Assembly: GCA_964351775.1 (NCBI GenBank)
Contig: CAYGPQ010000006.1
Coordinates: 1-64,000 of the forward strand
Length of the DNA stretch: 64,000 nucleotides
From: Kordia sp964351775
GTDB lineage: Bacteria > Bacteroidota > Bacteroidia > Flavobacteriales > Flavobacteriaceae
Direction of reading: 5' to 3'
In this document: positions 8,748-16,407 of the stretch, piece after piece
How positions within the stretch are numbered: position 1 is the stretch's first letter
Layout: each line of letters starts with the position of its first letter
Translations under genes and position numbers: made by a program
The notes under the pieces: generated by a model
What the model was told of the DNA's origin: nothing
Seen by the model: the letters and a program-made list of their open reading frames with translations, nothing else
Databases searched by the model: none

Positions 8748-8900
8748 CTATATACCACTCGTTTTCATCCACATCCAAGACCATGTTGGTTCGAACCAAA
8801 CCCATTGCCAAACCTCAGGGGAATTACCACCTTTTAGCGTGTTTACTTCTTCCTTGTTTAGTGTTTGAATACCTTTCTTAAAATTTTCTAATTTTTTCAT
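8748..8900 (-). CDS. Trp-rich GG-leader peptide (RiPP-like precursor), 50 residues
   Basis: ATG at 8900, TAG at 8748-8750. Residues 1-25 form a leader starting MKKLENFKKGIQ and ending EVNTLKGG, the double-glycine type recognised by C39 peptidase/transporters in Bacteroidota. The 25-residue core has six Trp at positions 31, 33, 35, 40, 42 and 44 (WQWVWFEPTWSWMWM), i.e. two W-x-W-x-W blocks separated by FEPT, and no Cys. The W-x-W spacing recalls darobactin (WNWSKSF), whose Trp residues are crosslinked by a radical SAM enzyme, but no maturase is encoded nearby. It stands alone between the symporter and a Cys-rich lipoprotein. The leader makes a real gene likely; the activity is unknown. Confidence 0.7.
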   Translation of the reverse strand: MKKLENFKKGIQTLNKEEVNTLKGGNSPEVWQWVWFEPTWSWMWMKTSGI

Positions 8901-9082
8901 CGTTTAAATTTTTAATGGTTAGTTTCCTATTGTAGACATTTGCGTCTCGTTTTTATAAACAAAGAAAATTGTGAATTAAATACTTGACTTTGATTATGGT
9001 ACAAATATCAATGAATACAACGGATTACGTTAGCGTAGTAGAACCTGTTTATGCAAATCAGGCTGAACTACCTGTTTTGAAT

Positions 9083-9160
9083 TAAATGATTAAACAATTG
9101 AAAGATTGAAAATTAAATCATTAAACCTATTGAGAAGTTTTGCTACGAATGCACAAATTG
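9083..9160. repeat. Dispersed intergenic repeat, copy 4
   Basis: Contains AATTGAAAGATTGAAAATTAA and TATTGAGAAGTTTTGCTACG, the latter matching the second half of copy 2. The rest of the gap 8901-9296 holds the upstream region of the Trp-rich peptide and the terminator at 9242. Confidence 0.45.
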
Positions 9161-9241
9161 TTTGTTGAACAAGTAAACAACTTGGGCTAGCTTGATGCAA
9201 CTGGATTCCTTTTGATTTTATATTACAAAATTAATTGTAAC

Positions 9242-9268
9242 AAAAAAGCCATCTCAGGGAGATAGCTT
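9242..9268 (-). terminator. Rho-independent terminator of the Cys-rich lipoprotein gene
   Basis: Stem AGCTATCTC / GAGATGGCT with a 3-nt loop followed on the minus strand by a T-run, 29 bp after the lipoprotein stop. Confidence 0.75.
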
Positions 9269-9296
9269 CATGTATATTTACTTTTTAGCTGAAGAA

Positions 9297-9722
9297 TTAT
9301 TCTGTAAACTGATCAGAAGTGACGGTTTTGACACAATCACCACTAAATTTATCACATTTTGTACACGCTTTTCCATCAGGTTTTGGAATACATCCAGTTG
9401 AGCTACTCGCGCAATTACTAGATGTACAGGATACACCTGCATATCTTAATTGATTCTTATTTTCTATTTTTAAAAGTGTCGTTGTCGTTTTATTACTATG
9501 TTTAGAAACTAAATAATATGAATCACCAATCTTTTTTAATTCTGTCGATTCAATCTTTATGGAAGATTTTGTTGCAGCAGTCAAATTCGTTTCTAACAGC
9601 TTAACAATTGCTTTTTCTTCTTTTTTATCTAACGAATATTCATCTAGTGATAATTCTTCTTGTGAACAGGCACAAATAAAAAGTGTAAAGAGCACTAATT
9701 TGATAAAGTTGGTAGTTTTCAT
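9297..9722 (-). CDS. Small lipoprotein with Cys-rich C-terminus
   Basis: Start chosen at ATG 9722, which gives a 141-residue protein beginning with a lipoprotein signal (MKTTNFIKLVLFTLFICAC, lipidated Cys in ICAC). The middle is charged and probably helical. The last ~45 residues hold a cluster of Cys (SCTSSNC, TGCIPKP, ACTKCDKF, GDC), which probably form disulfides. A good Bacteroidota promoter precedes it and a terminator follows it, so it is a single-gene unit. I do not recognise the family; similar Cys-rich lipoproteins are found near GG-leader peptides in this phylum, but this is only context. Confidence 0.65.
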   Translation of the reverse strand: MKTTNFIKLVLFTLFICACSQEELSLDEYSLDKKEEKAIVKLLETNLTAATKSSIKIESTELKKIGDSYYLVSKHSNKTTTTLLKIENKNQLRYAGVSCTSSNCASSSTGCIPKPDGKACTKCDKFSGDCVKTVTSDQFTE

Positions 9723-9745
9723 GGTGTTATGTATTGATATTGAAA

Positions 9746-9776
9746 CAAATATAAGATAAATATTACATATATGCAA
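9746..9776 (-). promoter_or_regulatory. Bacteroidota-type promoter of the lipoprotein gene
   Basis: Minus strand TTG (9774-9776), 20 nt, then TATATTTG (9746-9753), matching the -33/-7 consensus TTG / TAnnTTTG, about 24 bp upstream of the ATG. This supports the start at 9722 rather than a longer frame. Confidence 0.6.
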
Positions 9777-9865
9777 TGTGGTTTCCCGTAAGGAAATTAT
9801 TTATTTTGTATATTGTGCGATGATTTATTTAAGCGAATTTAGAAATAAACTCATTTTCTAAAAAT

Positions 9866-11080
9866 TTAATGAATTTGCACATATACACACTTCAAATATG
9901 CACCTTCTTTAAAACCAATCGGATGATCGCTATCGTGTTGCGTTTTTTCGATGATGGTATAATTGGCGTTGTATTTTTGTAGTGTTTCTTCGACCAAATC
10001 AAAAAATACTTCTGAAGTGACTCTGGAACTACAAGAAGCTAAGACTAGCATTCCTTTTTTCTGAACTAATTGCAATCCAAGATGCGTTAGTTTTTTATAA
10101 CTCGCTAATGCTTTGTCAACTTCTGTGGCGCTTTTCGCGAATGATGGTGGATCAATCACCACAATGTCAAATTTCTTTTTTGTTATGGCAAGTTTGTCCA
10201 ATTCTTCAAAAGCATCGCCCACAATCGTGTGATGAGTTCCTGAATATTGATTGAGTTTGGCATTGCTTTTTGCAATTTCGAGCGCAGGCGCACTGATATC
10301 TAAACTCGTGACAGACTTTGCACCGCCAACTAAGGCGTGAATAGAAAATCCGCCAGCATAGGAGAAAACATCTAAAACCGTTTTTTGGTTGGCAAGTTCC
10401 CCTACTTTTTTACGATTCGCTCTATGATCTAAGAAATAGCCTGTTTTATGACCGTGAATTACATTTGCGGAGAAATTTACGCCATGTTCTTTGAAAATAA
10501 CAACCTCATTTTTCAGTTCGCCATCTAAAATTTGACCGTCTGTAAACTTGAATGGATTTTTCTCTTTTTGCACATTTCTGCTCAAACGTAAAACCGTAGT
10601 TTCCGCTTTACTCACTTTAATCAATTCAGGTAAAATGTCTTTTAAATGATAGAACCAAAACGAAGCGTATAGCTTTACTACAAGCACATTATCATACACA
10701 TCCGCAACTAATGAAGGTAAGCTGTCATTTTCGCCATAAATGAGTCGGTAACTGTTGGTGTCGGTTTGTAATAGTGGAATTCTTTTTTGATATGCTTCCT
10801 TCACTTTTTTCGCAAACCATTCCGAATTGATCGTCACAGGAGAATTGGCGTGTAATATTTTAATACGGATTGGTGAATTCGGATCGTAAAAACCGCAGGC
10901 AAGAAATTTATTTTTTCTACTGTCAAATATCACCGCCAAATCACCTGATTTTCCTTCTTTGTTCTGTTTGATAATATTATTTTCAAAAACCCATGGATGT
11001 CCCTTTTTGACCAAGGTTTCTGTAGCGGATTTTAGTTTGATGGCAATTTTACTGGTTGGAATATTTGGTAATTCGATCAA
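9866..11080 (-). CDS. rlmI: Class I rRNA methyltransferase, RlmI-like
   Basis: 404 residues with an N-terminal PUA-like domain (ETLVKKGHPWVFENNI) and a Rossmann methyltransferase domain containing the SAM motif LDVFSYAGGFSIHAL and the catalytic-loop motif VIDPPSFAKS. This is the architecture of RlmI (YccW), which methylates C1962 of 23S rRNA to m5C. A conserved Cys after the SAM domain (ASCSSRV) fits m5C chemistry. No ATG is available near the N-terminus in frame; TTG at 11080 is the likely start. It stands alone on the minus strand. Confidence 0.85.
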   Translation of the reverse strand: MIELPNIPTSKIAIKLKSATETLVKKGHPWVFENNIIKQNKEGKSGDLAVIFDSRKNKFLACGFYDPNSPIRIKILHANSPVTINSEWFAKKVKEAYQKRIPLLQTDTNSYRLIYGENDSLPSLVADVYDNVLVVKLYASFWFYHLKDILPELIKVSKAETTVLRLSRNVQKEKNPFKFTDGQILDGELKNEVVIFKEHGVNFSANVIHGHKTGYFLDHRANRKKVGELANQKTVLDVFSYAGGFSIHALVGGAKSVTSLDISAPALEIAKSNAKLNQYSGTHHTIVGDAFEELDKLAITKKKFDIVVIDPPSFAKSATEVDKALASYKKLTHLGLQLVQKKGMLVLASCSSRVTSEVFFDLVEETLQKYNANYTIIEKTQHDSDHPIGFKEGAYLKCVYVQIH

Positions 11081-11210
11081 TTTTGTTGCTTTGTGATGAT
11101 GTTGCGCAAAAGTACGGTTTTTGTTTAGAATTGAGATGTTAGTAGTGAGAACTTGCAGTTGTTCTCGTCATCCTATGTTTGCAAAAAGATAATTTTATTA
11201 ATTCTTAAAT

Positions 11211-12218
11211 TTAAAATCCCGTTAAAAAATACCATAATCCAAATATTATAAACATAGCGAAAAATATAAAAGTAATTACAGTAAAGATTGCCATAATCTT
11301 ACCAAATTTAGCTTTTTTTTGTTGCTTTAATGGTACTAATCCCATCTTTTGAAGATGTGTGTTTATTTCAGCTATATGTAACTCTAAAGTATTCATTTTA
11401 ATAGCTCCATTAAAATATCTTGACCAACTCCAAAAAGGAATTTTACCATTTGCAGTATCAAAAATTAGATGTAGACGTTTACGATTCTTAAAAAACGATA
11501 GCCAACTTTTCTTATTTAGGTCATGAAAAAATGAAAATCTATCATCATAAAAACATCCAGAATCATTAAATGTAATGAATTGGAACTCTTTAGTTTCATT
11601 AGGAATACTTATATCAAATGTTGTGATAAGAAAGTTGAGATATTCTTTCCATGAAAAACTTGTATCTTCATAAATAGAACGATAAAGAATAGTTTTTTGT
11701 AACATATTGTACTTTATTATTTGGTTTAATTCCCATTTAATACCTTCACTATGATCTATTCTAATTATTATGATCTTTGCATGAATAATAAGAAATTGAA
11801 CAGTATATTGCCATTCATCATTAGATAAATAGGCACGTTTTGCGCCTAGTGTAGGATTAGATTCATTTGGTTTACCAATAGTAATAAATGAGGGTTTAAA
11901 CATTTTTGAAAATAATACCTCGGCAGTGTCTATTATAGAAGGATCATTATTTACAGGAAATTTCTTGTCAAGACTAAAACCTCTTAGATATAATGTGTAG
12001 TTTTTAAGTTCTAGAAAATATTCAATTTTTTCAGGTAGTTTTGAGGACATTTTGAACAAAATATATAATCTAGCAATTGCAATAACACCTATGAAAATAA
12101 CAACTCTAGCGACTGGTTTTGATCGAAGTATTGAATCAAGGGATAGGATTAGTAGCATGCAAATAATAATAGCAATAATTCCAATTATATATACGAGTTT
12201 AAAATTTTTCTTAGACAT
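11211..12218 (-). CDS. Membrane-anchored protein of unknown function with RGFxxD / GAxRxY motifs
   Basis: 335 residues: two transmembrane helices at the N-terminus (LVYIIGIIAIIICMLLILSL; VARVVIFIGVIAIARLYIL), a soluble middle and one helix at the C-terminus (IMAIFTVITFIFFAMFIIFG). The soluble part contains YLRGFSLD, FITIGKPNE, TLGAKRAYLSNDEW and IIIIRIDHSEGIKWEL, an order I recognise from uncharacterised bacterial membrane proteins with a predicted nucleotide-binding-like or TIR-like alpha/beta fold. Assignment to a named family is not possible from sequence reading alone. It is a single gene with a 292-bp repeat-rich gap upstream. Confidence 0.5.
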   Translation of the reverse strand: MSKKNFKLVYIIGIIAIIICMLLILSLDSILRSKPVARVVIFIGVIAIARLYILFKMSSKLPEKIEYFLELKNYTLYLRGFSLDKKFPVNNDPSIIDTAEVLFSKMFKPSFITIGKPNESNPTLGAKRAYLSNDEWQYTVQFLIIHAKIIIIRIDHSEGIKWELNQIIKYNMLQKTILYRSIYEDTSFSWKEYLNFLITTFDISIPNETKEFQFITFNDSGCFYDDRFSFFHDLNKKSWLSFFKNRKRLHLIFDTANGKIPFWSWSRYFNGAIKMNTLELHIAEINTHLQKMGLVPLKQQKKAKFGKIMAIFTVITFIFFAMFIIFGLWYFLTGF

Positions 12219-12310
12219 CAGACATATTTGTTCAGTAAGCTAATTAATTTAATATAATTACAAGTACGGTTTCCCATAATCCAACAAAAATAATTCGTGA
12301 ATTCGTGGCA

Positions 12311-12414
12311 CACTTCGACTCCGCTCAGTGTACTTTAGTTTATACTTCTAAAAAATCAACATAATACGCACACTGAGTCTTTCGGTTCAACTCAAGATAA
12401 ACTTTGTCGAAGTG
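12311..12414. repeat. Extragenic nested inverted repeat
   Basis: Outer arms CACTTCGAC (12311) / GTCGAAGTG (12406) and inner arms CTCAGTGT (12324) / ACACTGAG (12370). The arm TTCGACTCCGCTCAGTG resembles TCTCGACTGCGCTCGA-type repeats at 22296 and 25382, so this is a palindromic REP-like family of the genome. Confidence 0.6.
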
Positions 12415-12432
12415 GAAGTGAAGGGCAATCAA

Positions 12433-12459
12433 AAAAGCCACCTCATTGAGATGGCTTTT
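12433..12459 (-). terminator. Terminator of the acyl-CoA dehydrogenase gene/operon
   Basis: Minus strand hairpin AAAAGCCATCTC / GAGGTGGCTTTT with a 4-nt loop and trailing T-run, 52 bp past the acyl-CoA dehydrogenase stop. Confidence 0.75.
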
Positions 12460-12510
12460 CACAAACAACTAAATTCTAAAACCTATATTTTTTAGAATTA
12501 TTTTAATTCC

Positions 12511-14319
12511 CTAGAAACAATATTCGTTTTCGGCGGTCATTTTTTCTGCAATTTGGTTACGTAAGGCAACCACGTTTGGCATGTTTGTATACTTTGTGAA
12601 ACGTTTCAGTCCCATTAACATCATGCGTTGTTCATCACCTTCTGCAAAGGAAATGATTCCTTCTTTTGCTTTGGTGGAGATTTTTTCAACGGCGTTGAAT
12701 AAGTTCAATCGTGTCATGGCAATTTGAAGTTCCTGCGCATCTTCTCCGAAGCGTTTTGCGTTTTTCTCTGTACGTAATAGAGACGATTCTACCATGTAGA
12801 TTTCGATTAAGATATCTGCCGCCGCCATTAATAATTGTTGGTGTTCTTCTAATTGTGGTCCAAATTTCTGAACCGCCGAACCAGCAACCATTAGGAAGAC
12901 CTTTTTCAGTTTCCCTAATAATTCTTTTTCTTCCGCGAATAATTCAGAATAATCTGGAATGTCAAATGAAGGAATTCCCATCAATTCGTCTGCAACTTTC
13001 ATTGCAGGTCCTAATAAGTCAACATGACCTTTCATTCCTTTTTTAACCAACATTCCAACGGCTAACATTCGGTTGATTTCGTTCGTTCCTTCATAGATAC
13101 GAGAAATACGCGCATCTCTCCAAGCAGATTCCATGGGTGTATCTGCCGAAAAGCCCATTCCACCAAAGATTTGGATTCCTTCATCTGTACAGTTTTGTAC
13201 GTCTTCTGAAACTTTTACTTTTAAGATAGAACACTCAATGGCATATTCTTCCACACCTTTTAATTCCGCTTCATGATGTGCACTTCCTTCCGATTCACGA
13301 ATGGCAATTCGATCTTCAATATTTTTTGCTGCTCTGTACGATCCCGATTCTCCAACGTAACATGCAGTTGCCATTTCGGCTAATTTTGCTTTGATCGCTC
13401 CAAATTTTGCAATTGGAGTTTTGAACTGAACACGCTCGTTTGCGTATTTTGTTGCTTCTGTAATGACACGACGTTGTGCATCTAAACAAGCCGCAGCCAA
13501 TTTGATACGTCCAACATTTAACGCATTCATCGCAATTTTGAAACCGTTTCCTCTTTCAGAAAGCATGTTTTCTACAGGAACTTTGGTGTCATTAAAGAAT
13601 ACTTGACGTGTAGATGAAGAGTGAATTCCTAGTTTGTGTTCTTCTTCACCTAAAGTAATTCCGTTTGGATTTTCTTTGTCATATTCAACAATGAATCCTG
13701 TAATATTTTTGTCATCTTCTATGCGTGCAAAAACGATCATAAGGCTACAAAAACCTGCGTTTGAAATCCACATTTTCTGTCCAGAAATCAAATAGTGCTT
13801 TCCGTCGTCAGTTAAAACCGCTTTTGTTTTCCCTGAGTTTGCATCCGAACCTGCACCTGGTTCTGTTAAACAGTACGAACCAAACCATTCTCCAGTTGCT
13901 AATTTAGGAACGTATTTTTTCTTTTGTGCTTCTGTTCCGTATAAAGTAATTGGCATCGTTCCAATTCCGGTATGTGCACCAAAAGCTGTTGCTACTGAAC
14001 CTGTTGCGCCAGAAATATAGTCACACACCAACATCGTAGAGACAAATCCCATTCCCATTCCGTCATACGCTTCAGGAACTGAGATTCCTAAGAATCCGAG
14101 TTCACCCGCTTTGCGCATGATTTCTTCGGTGAGTGCGTAATCTTTCTTCTCAAAACGTTCTTTTTTTGGCCATACTTCACGATCGATAAATTCTTTTACC
14201 GATTCTTTCATCATTTGCTGCTCCTCCGTAAAATCTTCAGGAGTAAATACGTCTTCACATTTTGTTTCTTTTACGAGGAATTGTCCCCCGCGTAAGATTT
14301 CCTTGTTTATTGTTTCCAT
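12511..14319 (-). CDS. Acyl-CoA dehydrogenase (beta-oxidation)
   Basis: 602 residues, the longer acyl-CoA dehydrogenase type common in Bacteroidota. N-terminal and middle domains include CLTEPGAGSDANSGKTKA and KMWISNAGFC (FAD and substrate contacts). The C-terminal domain has FGGMGFSADTPMESAWRDARI and YEGTNEINRM, where the Glu is the likely catalytic base. An extra C-terminal helical extension of about 130 residues follows. It catalyses the first dehydrogenation of beta-oxidation with electron transfer to ETF. It is the last gene of the marR-fadB-fadA block and is followed by a terminator. Confidence 0.9.
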   Translation of the reverse strand: METINKEILRGGQFLVKETKCEDVFTPEDFTEEQQMMKESVKEFIDREVWPKKERFEKKDYALTEEIMRKAGELGFLGISVPEAYDGMGMGFVSTMLVCDYISGATGSVATAFGAHTGIGTMPITLYGTEAQKKKYVPKLATGEWFGSYCLTEPGAGSDANSGKTKAVLTDDGKHYLISGQKMWISNAGFCSLMIVFARIEDDKNITGFIVEYDKENPNGITLGEEEHKLGIHSSSTRQVFFNDTKVPVENMLSERGNGFKIAMNALNVGRIKLAAACLDAQRRVITEATKYANERVQFKTPIAKFGAIKAKLAEMATACYVGESGSYRAAKNIEDRIAIRESEGSAHHEAELKGVEEYAIECSILKVKVSEDVQNCTDEGIQIFGGMGFSADTPMESAWRDARISRIYEGTNEINRMLAVGMLVKKGMKGHVDLLGPAMKVADELMGIPSFDIPDYSELFAEEKELLGKLKKVFLMVAGSAVQKFGPQLEEHQQLLMAAADILIEIYMVESSLLRTEKNAKRFGEDAQELQIAMTRLNLFNAVEKISTKAKEGIISFAEGDEQRMMLMGLKRFTKYTNMPNVVALRNQIAEKMTAENEYCF

Positions 14320-14362
14320 TTTTTGTTGTAGATTTTAGAAAAGAGAAAATAGACTATAGACC

Positions 14363-14725
14363 TTAATCGAGACTATTTTGAAACCCCATTGTCATTCGTT
14401 GGAATTCTTCTATTTTTTCTTCTAGTTTTGTTAATGTATTGTTATTTATGTATTTTCTGTGTTTTGCCACTAATAATTGAGTTCCTAATTCAAAAGATGA
14501 ACCTAGAGAAATATCTAGAAAGTGACTAAAAGATTTATTAGTTCTTGCTGAACCTTCCGCAATATTACTTGGCATTGAGACTGAACATCTACTAATTTGG
14601 GAACTTAAATCGAATCGCTCATGTTTTGGAAATTCAATTAACATATCTGAAATATCATTTGCGATTTCTAAACTCAGCTTCCAAATTTTTAAATTCTTGT
14701 AATTATGTCGTTTCTTAACAGCCAT
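14363..14725 (-). CDS. Four-helix-bundle protein (S23/TIGR02436 type)
   Basis: 120 residues, all-helical. Hallmarks are YKNLKIWKLSLEIA near the start, PKHERFDLSSQISRCSVSMPSNIAEGSAR in the middle and FQRMTMGFQ at the end. The family is related to the 23S rRNA intervening-sequence ORF and to Avd, the accessory protein of diversity-generating retroelements, but there is no reverse transcriptase here. It sits between the acyl-CoA dehydrogenase and thiolase genes, 43 bp and 37 bp from them. Role unknown; a second member lies at 16015. Confidence 0.85.
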   Translation of the reverse strand: MAVKKRHNYKNLKIWKLSLEIANDISDMLIEFPKHERFDLSSQISRCSVSMPSNIAEGSARTNKSFSHFLDISLGSSFELGTQLLVAKHRKYINNNTLTKLEEKIEEFQRMTMGFQNSLD

Positions 14726-14762
14726 TCACGTCTTTATTCTCTGTTCTTATCTCTTTTTTCTG

Positions 14763-15956
14763 TTAAGAAAGAAATTCAAAAACGCCCGCAGCGCCTTGTC
14801 CAGTTCCTACGCACATGGTCACCATTCCGTATTTTCCTTGCATGTTACGCTTGCGCATTTCGTCAAATAATTGCACTGATAATTTTGCACCTGTACAGCC
14901 TAATGGATGTCCTAAAGCAATCGCGCCACCATTTACGTTTACGATGTCTTGGTTTAAATTTAATTCGCGCATTACGGCTAATGATTGAGAAGCAAAGGCT
15001 TCGTTTAATTCGATTAACTCAATGTCGCTTTGTTGCAATCCTGCTTGTTTTAGTACTTTCGGAATTGCTTTTACTGGTCCAATTCCCATGATACGTGGTT
15101 CCACACCTGCCGCTGCATAGTTGACCAAACGTGCAATTGGCTCTAGATTTAATTCTTTCACCATTTCTTCACTCATGATGAGTACAAATGCTGCACCATC
15201 ACTCATTTGTGATGAATTTCCAGCTGTCACACTTCCGCCAGCAGCAAATACAGGACGCAATTTGTTTAAAACTGCCGTGCTTGTTCCTGCTCTTGGTCCT
15301 TCATCTTTGGTTACAGTGTAACTTTTGGTTGCTTTTTTACCATTCGCATCAATATATGTTTCATCCACAGTAATTGGGACGATTTGATCTTGAAAACGAT
15401 CTTCCGCTTGTGCTTTTAATGCTTTTACATGTGAATTGAAAGCAAATTCATCTTGATCTTCACGAGACACCTTGAATTGGTTGGCAACAGCTTCCGCCGT
15501 ATTTCCCATTCCCCAATAATAGTCTTCATGACCTGCTTTTACGATGTCGTAGTTTAATTCCGTTTTGTATCCTGTCATCGGAACAGCGCTCATACTTTCC
15601 GCGCCACCTGCAATGATACAATCGGCCATTCCTGATTGAATTTTCGCGGCTGCAATTCCAATAGTCTCTATTCCTGAGGAGCAAAAACGGTTCACCGTCA
15701 CACCTGGAACATCCACAATGTCTAATCCCATCAACGAGATTAAACGTGCCATGTTGAGTCCTTGCGAACCTTCTGGCATTGCGTTTCCGACAATGACGTC
15801 ATCAATGCGTTTTTTGTCAAAATTTGGCAACTCATTCATCATGTATTGAATGGTTTCTGCTGCCAATTCATCTGTTCTTTTAAATCTGAACACACCTTTT
15901 GGTGCTTTTCCAACGGCGGTTCTGTATGCTTTTACTATGTATGCTACTTTGTTCAT
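14763..15956 (-). CDS. fadA: Acetyl-CoA acyltransferase (3-ketoacyl-CoA thiolase)
   Basis: 397 residues from ATG 15956 (MNKVAYIVKAYRTAVGK is the standard thiolase start; the upstream extension runs back toward the next gene and is rejected). The acyl-enzyme Cys is Cys92 in NRFCSSGIE. The catalytic His is in GGAIALGHPLGCTGAK and the second Cys in MCVGTGQGAAG. It performs the thiolytic cleavage step of beta-oxidation. It lies between the two four-helix-bundle genes in the beta-oxidation operon. Confidence 0.92.
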   Translation of the reverse strand: MNKVAYIVKAYRTAVGKAPKGVFRFKRTDELAAETIQYMMNELPNFDKKRIDDVIVGNAMPEGSQGLNMARLISLMGLDIVDVPGVTVNRFCSSGIETIGIAAAKIQSGMADCIIAGGAESMSAVPMTGYKTELNYDIVKAGHEDYYWGMGNTAEAVANQFKVSREDQDEFAFNSHVKALKAQAEDRFQDQIVPITVDETYIDANGKKATKSYTVTKDEGPRAGTSTAVLNKLRPVFAAGGSVTAGNSSQMSDGAAFVLIMSEEMVKELNLEPIARLVNYAAAGVEPRIMGIGPVKAIPKVLKQAGLQQSDIELIELNEAFASQSLAVMRELNLNQDIVNVNGGAIALGHPLGCTGAKLSVQLFDEMRKRNMQGKYGMVTMCVGTGQGAAGVFEFLS

Positions 15957-16014
15957 AGTTCTATTGTTTATTTTTGAAAACGAGAAGCTAGAGTCTAGAT
16001 GTCTAGAAATTAGA

Positions 16015-16374
16015 CTAGTCACCTATATTATCTATAAACTTTCCCAACATTTTTTGAATTTGTAATATTTTATTTTCTAACTCTTCAAATTTACTTTTAT
16101 CCAAGTAGCCTTCATGAAATGAAACAATTAATTGTGTTTCCCATTCAAAGGCTGAACCTAGACTATTTTCTAGATATTTTTTAAAATGTCTATTTGTACT
16201 TTTACTAGAGCCTTCTGCAATATTTGAAGGAATAGAAAGTGCACATCTGTTCATTTGAGTAACTAAATTGAATTTTTCGATGTCTGGGAATGTTTTGGTC
16301 AATTGATAGTTTTGACGCACAAGCGTAATACCATCTTGCCAAATTTTTAATTTTTTAAAATTATGTCGTCCCAT
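16015..16374 (-). CDS. Four-helix-bundle protein (S23/TIGR02436 type), second copy
   Basis: 119 residues with the same hallmarks as the ORF at 14363: FKKLKIWQDGITLVRQ, FNLVTQMNRCALSIPSNIAEGS, KYLENSLGSAFEWETQL. The two proteins are clearly homologous but strongly diverged. The gene is flanked on both sides by short TCTAGA/GTCTAG-rich sequence (about 15985-16018 and 16375-16412), which looks like the debris of an insertion. It separates fadA from the fadB-like gene (33 bp from the latter). Function unknown. Confidence 0.85.
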   Translation of the reverse strand: MGRHNFKKLKIWQDGITLVRQNYQLTKTFPDIEKFNLVTQMNRCALSIPSNIAEGSSKSTNRHFKKYLENSLGSAFEWETQLIVSFHEGYLDKSKFEELENKILQIQKMLGKFIDNIGD

Positions 16375-16407
16375 AGTCTAAAATCTATACTCTAATTGTC
16401 TAGTCGT

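Noticed and set aside
8996..9085. 29-codon ORF starting MVQISMNTTDYV on the plus strand
   Set aside because: No leader, no terminator, adjacent to repeat sequence; too little evidence for a gene.
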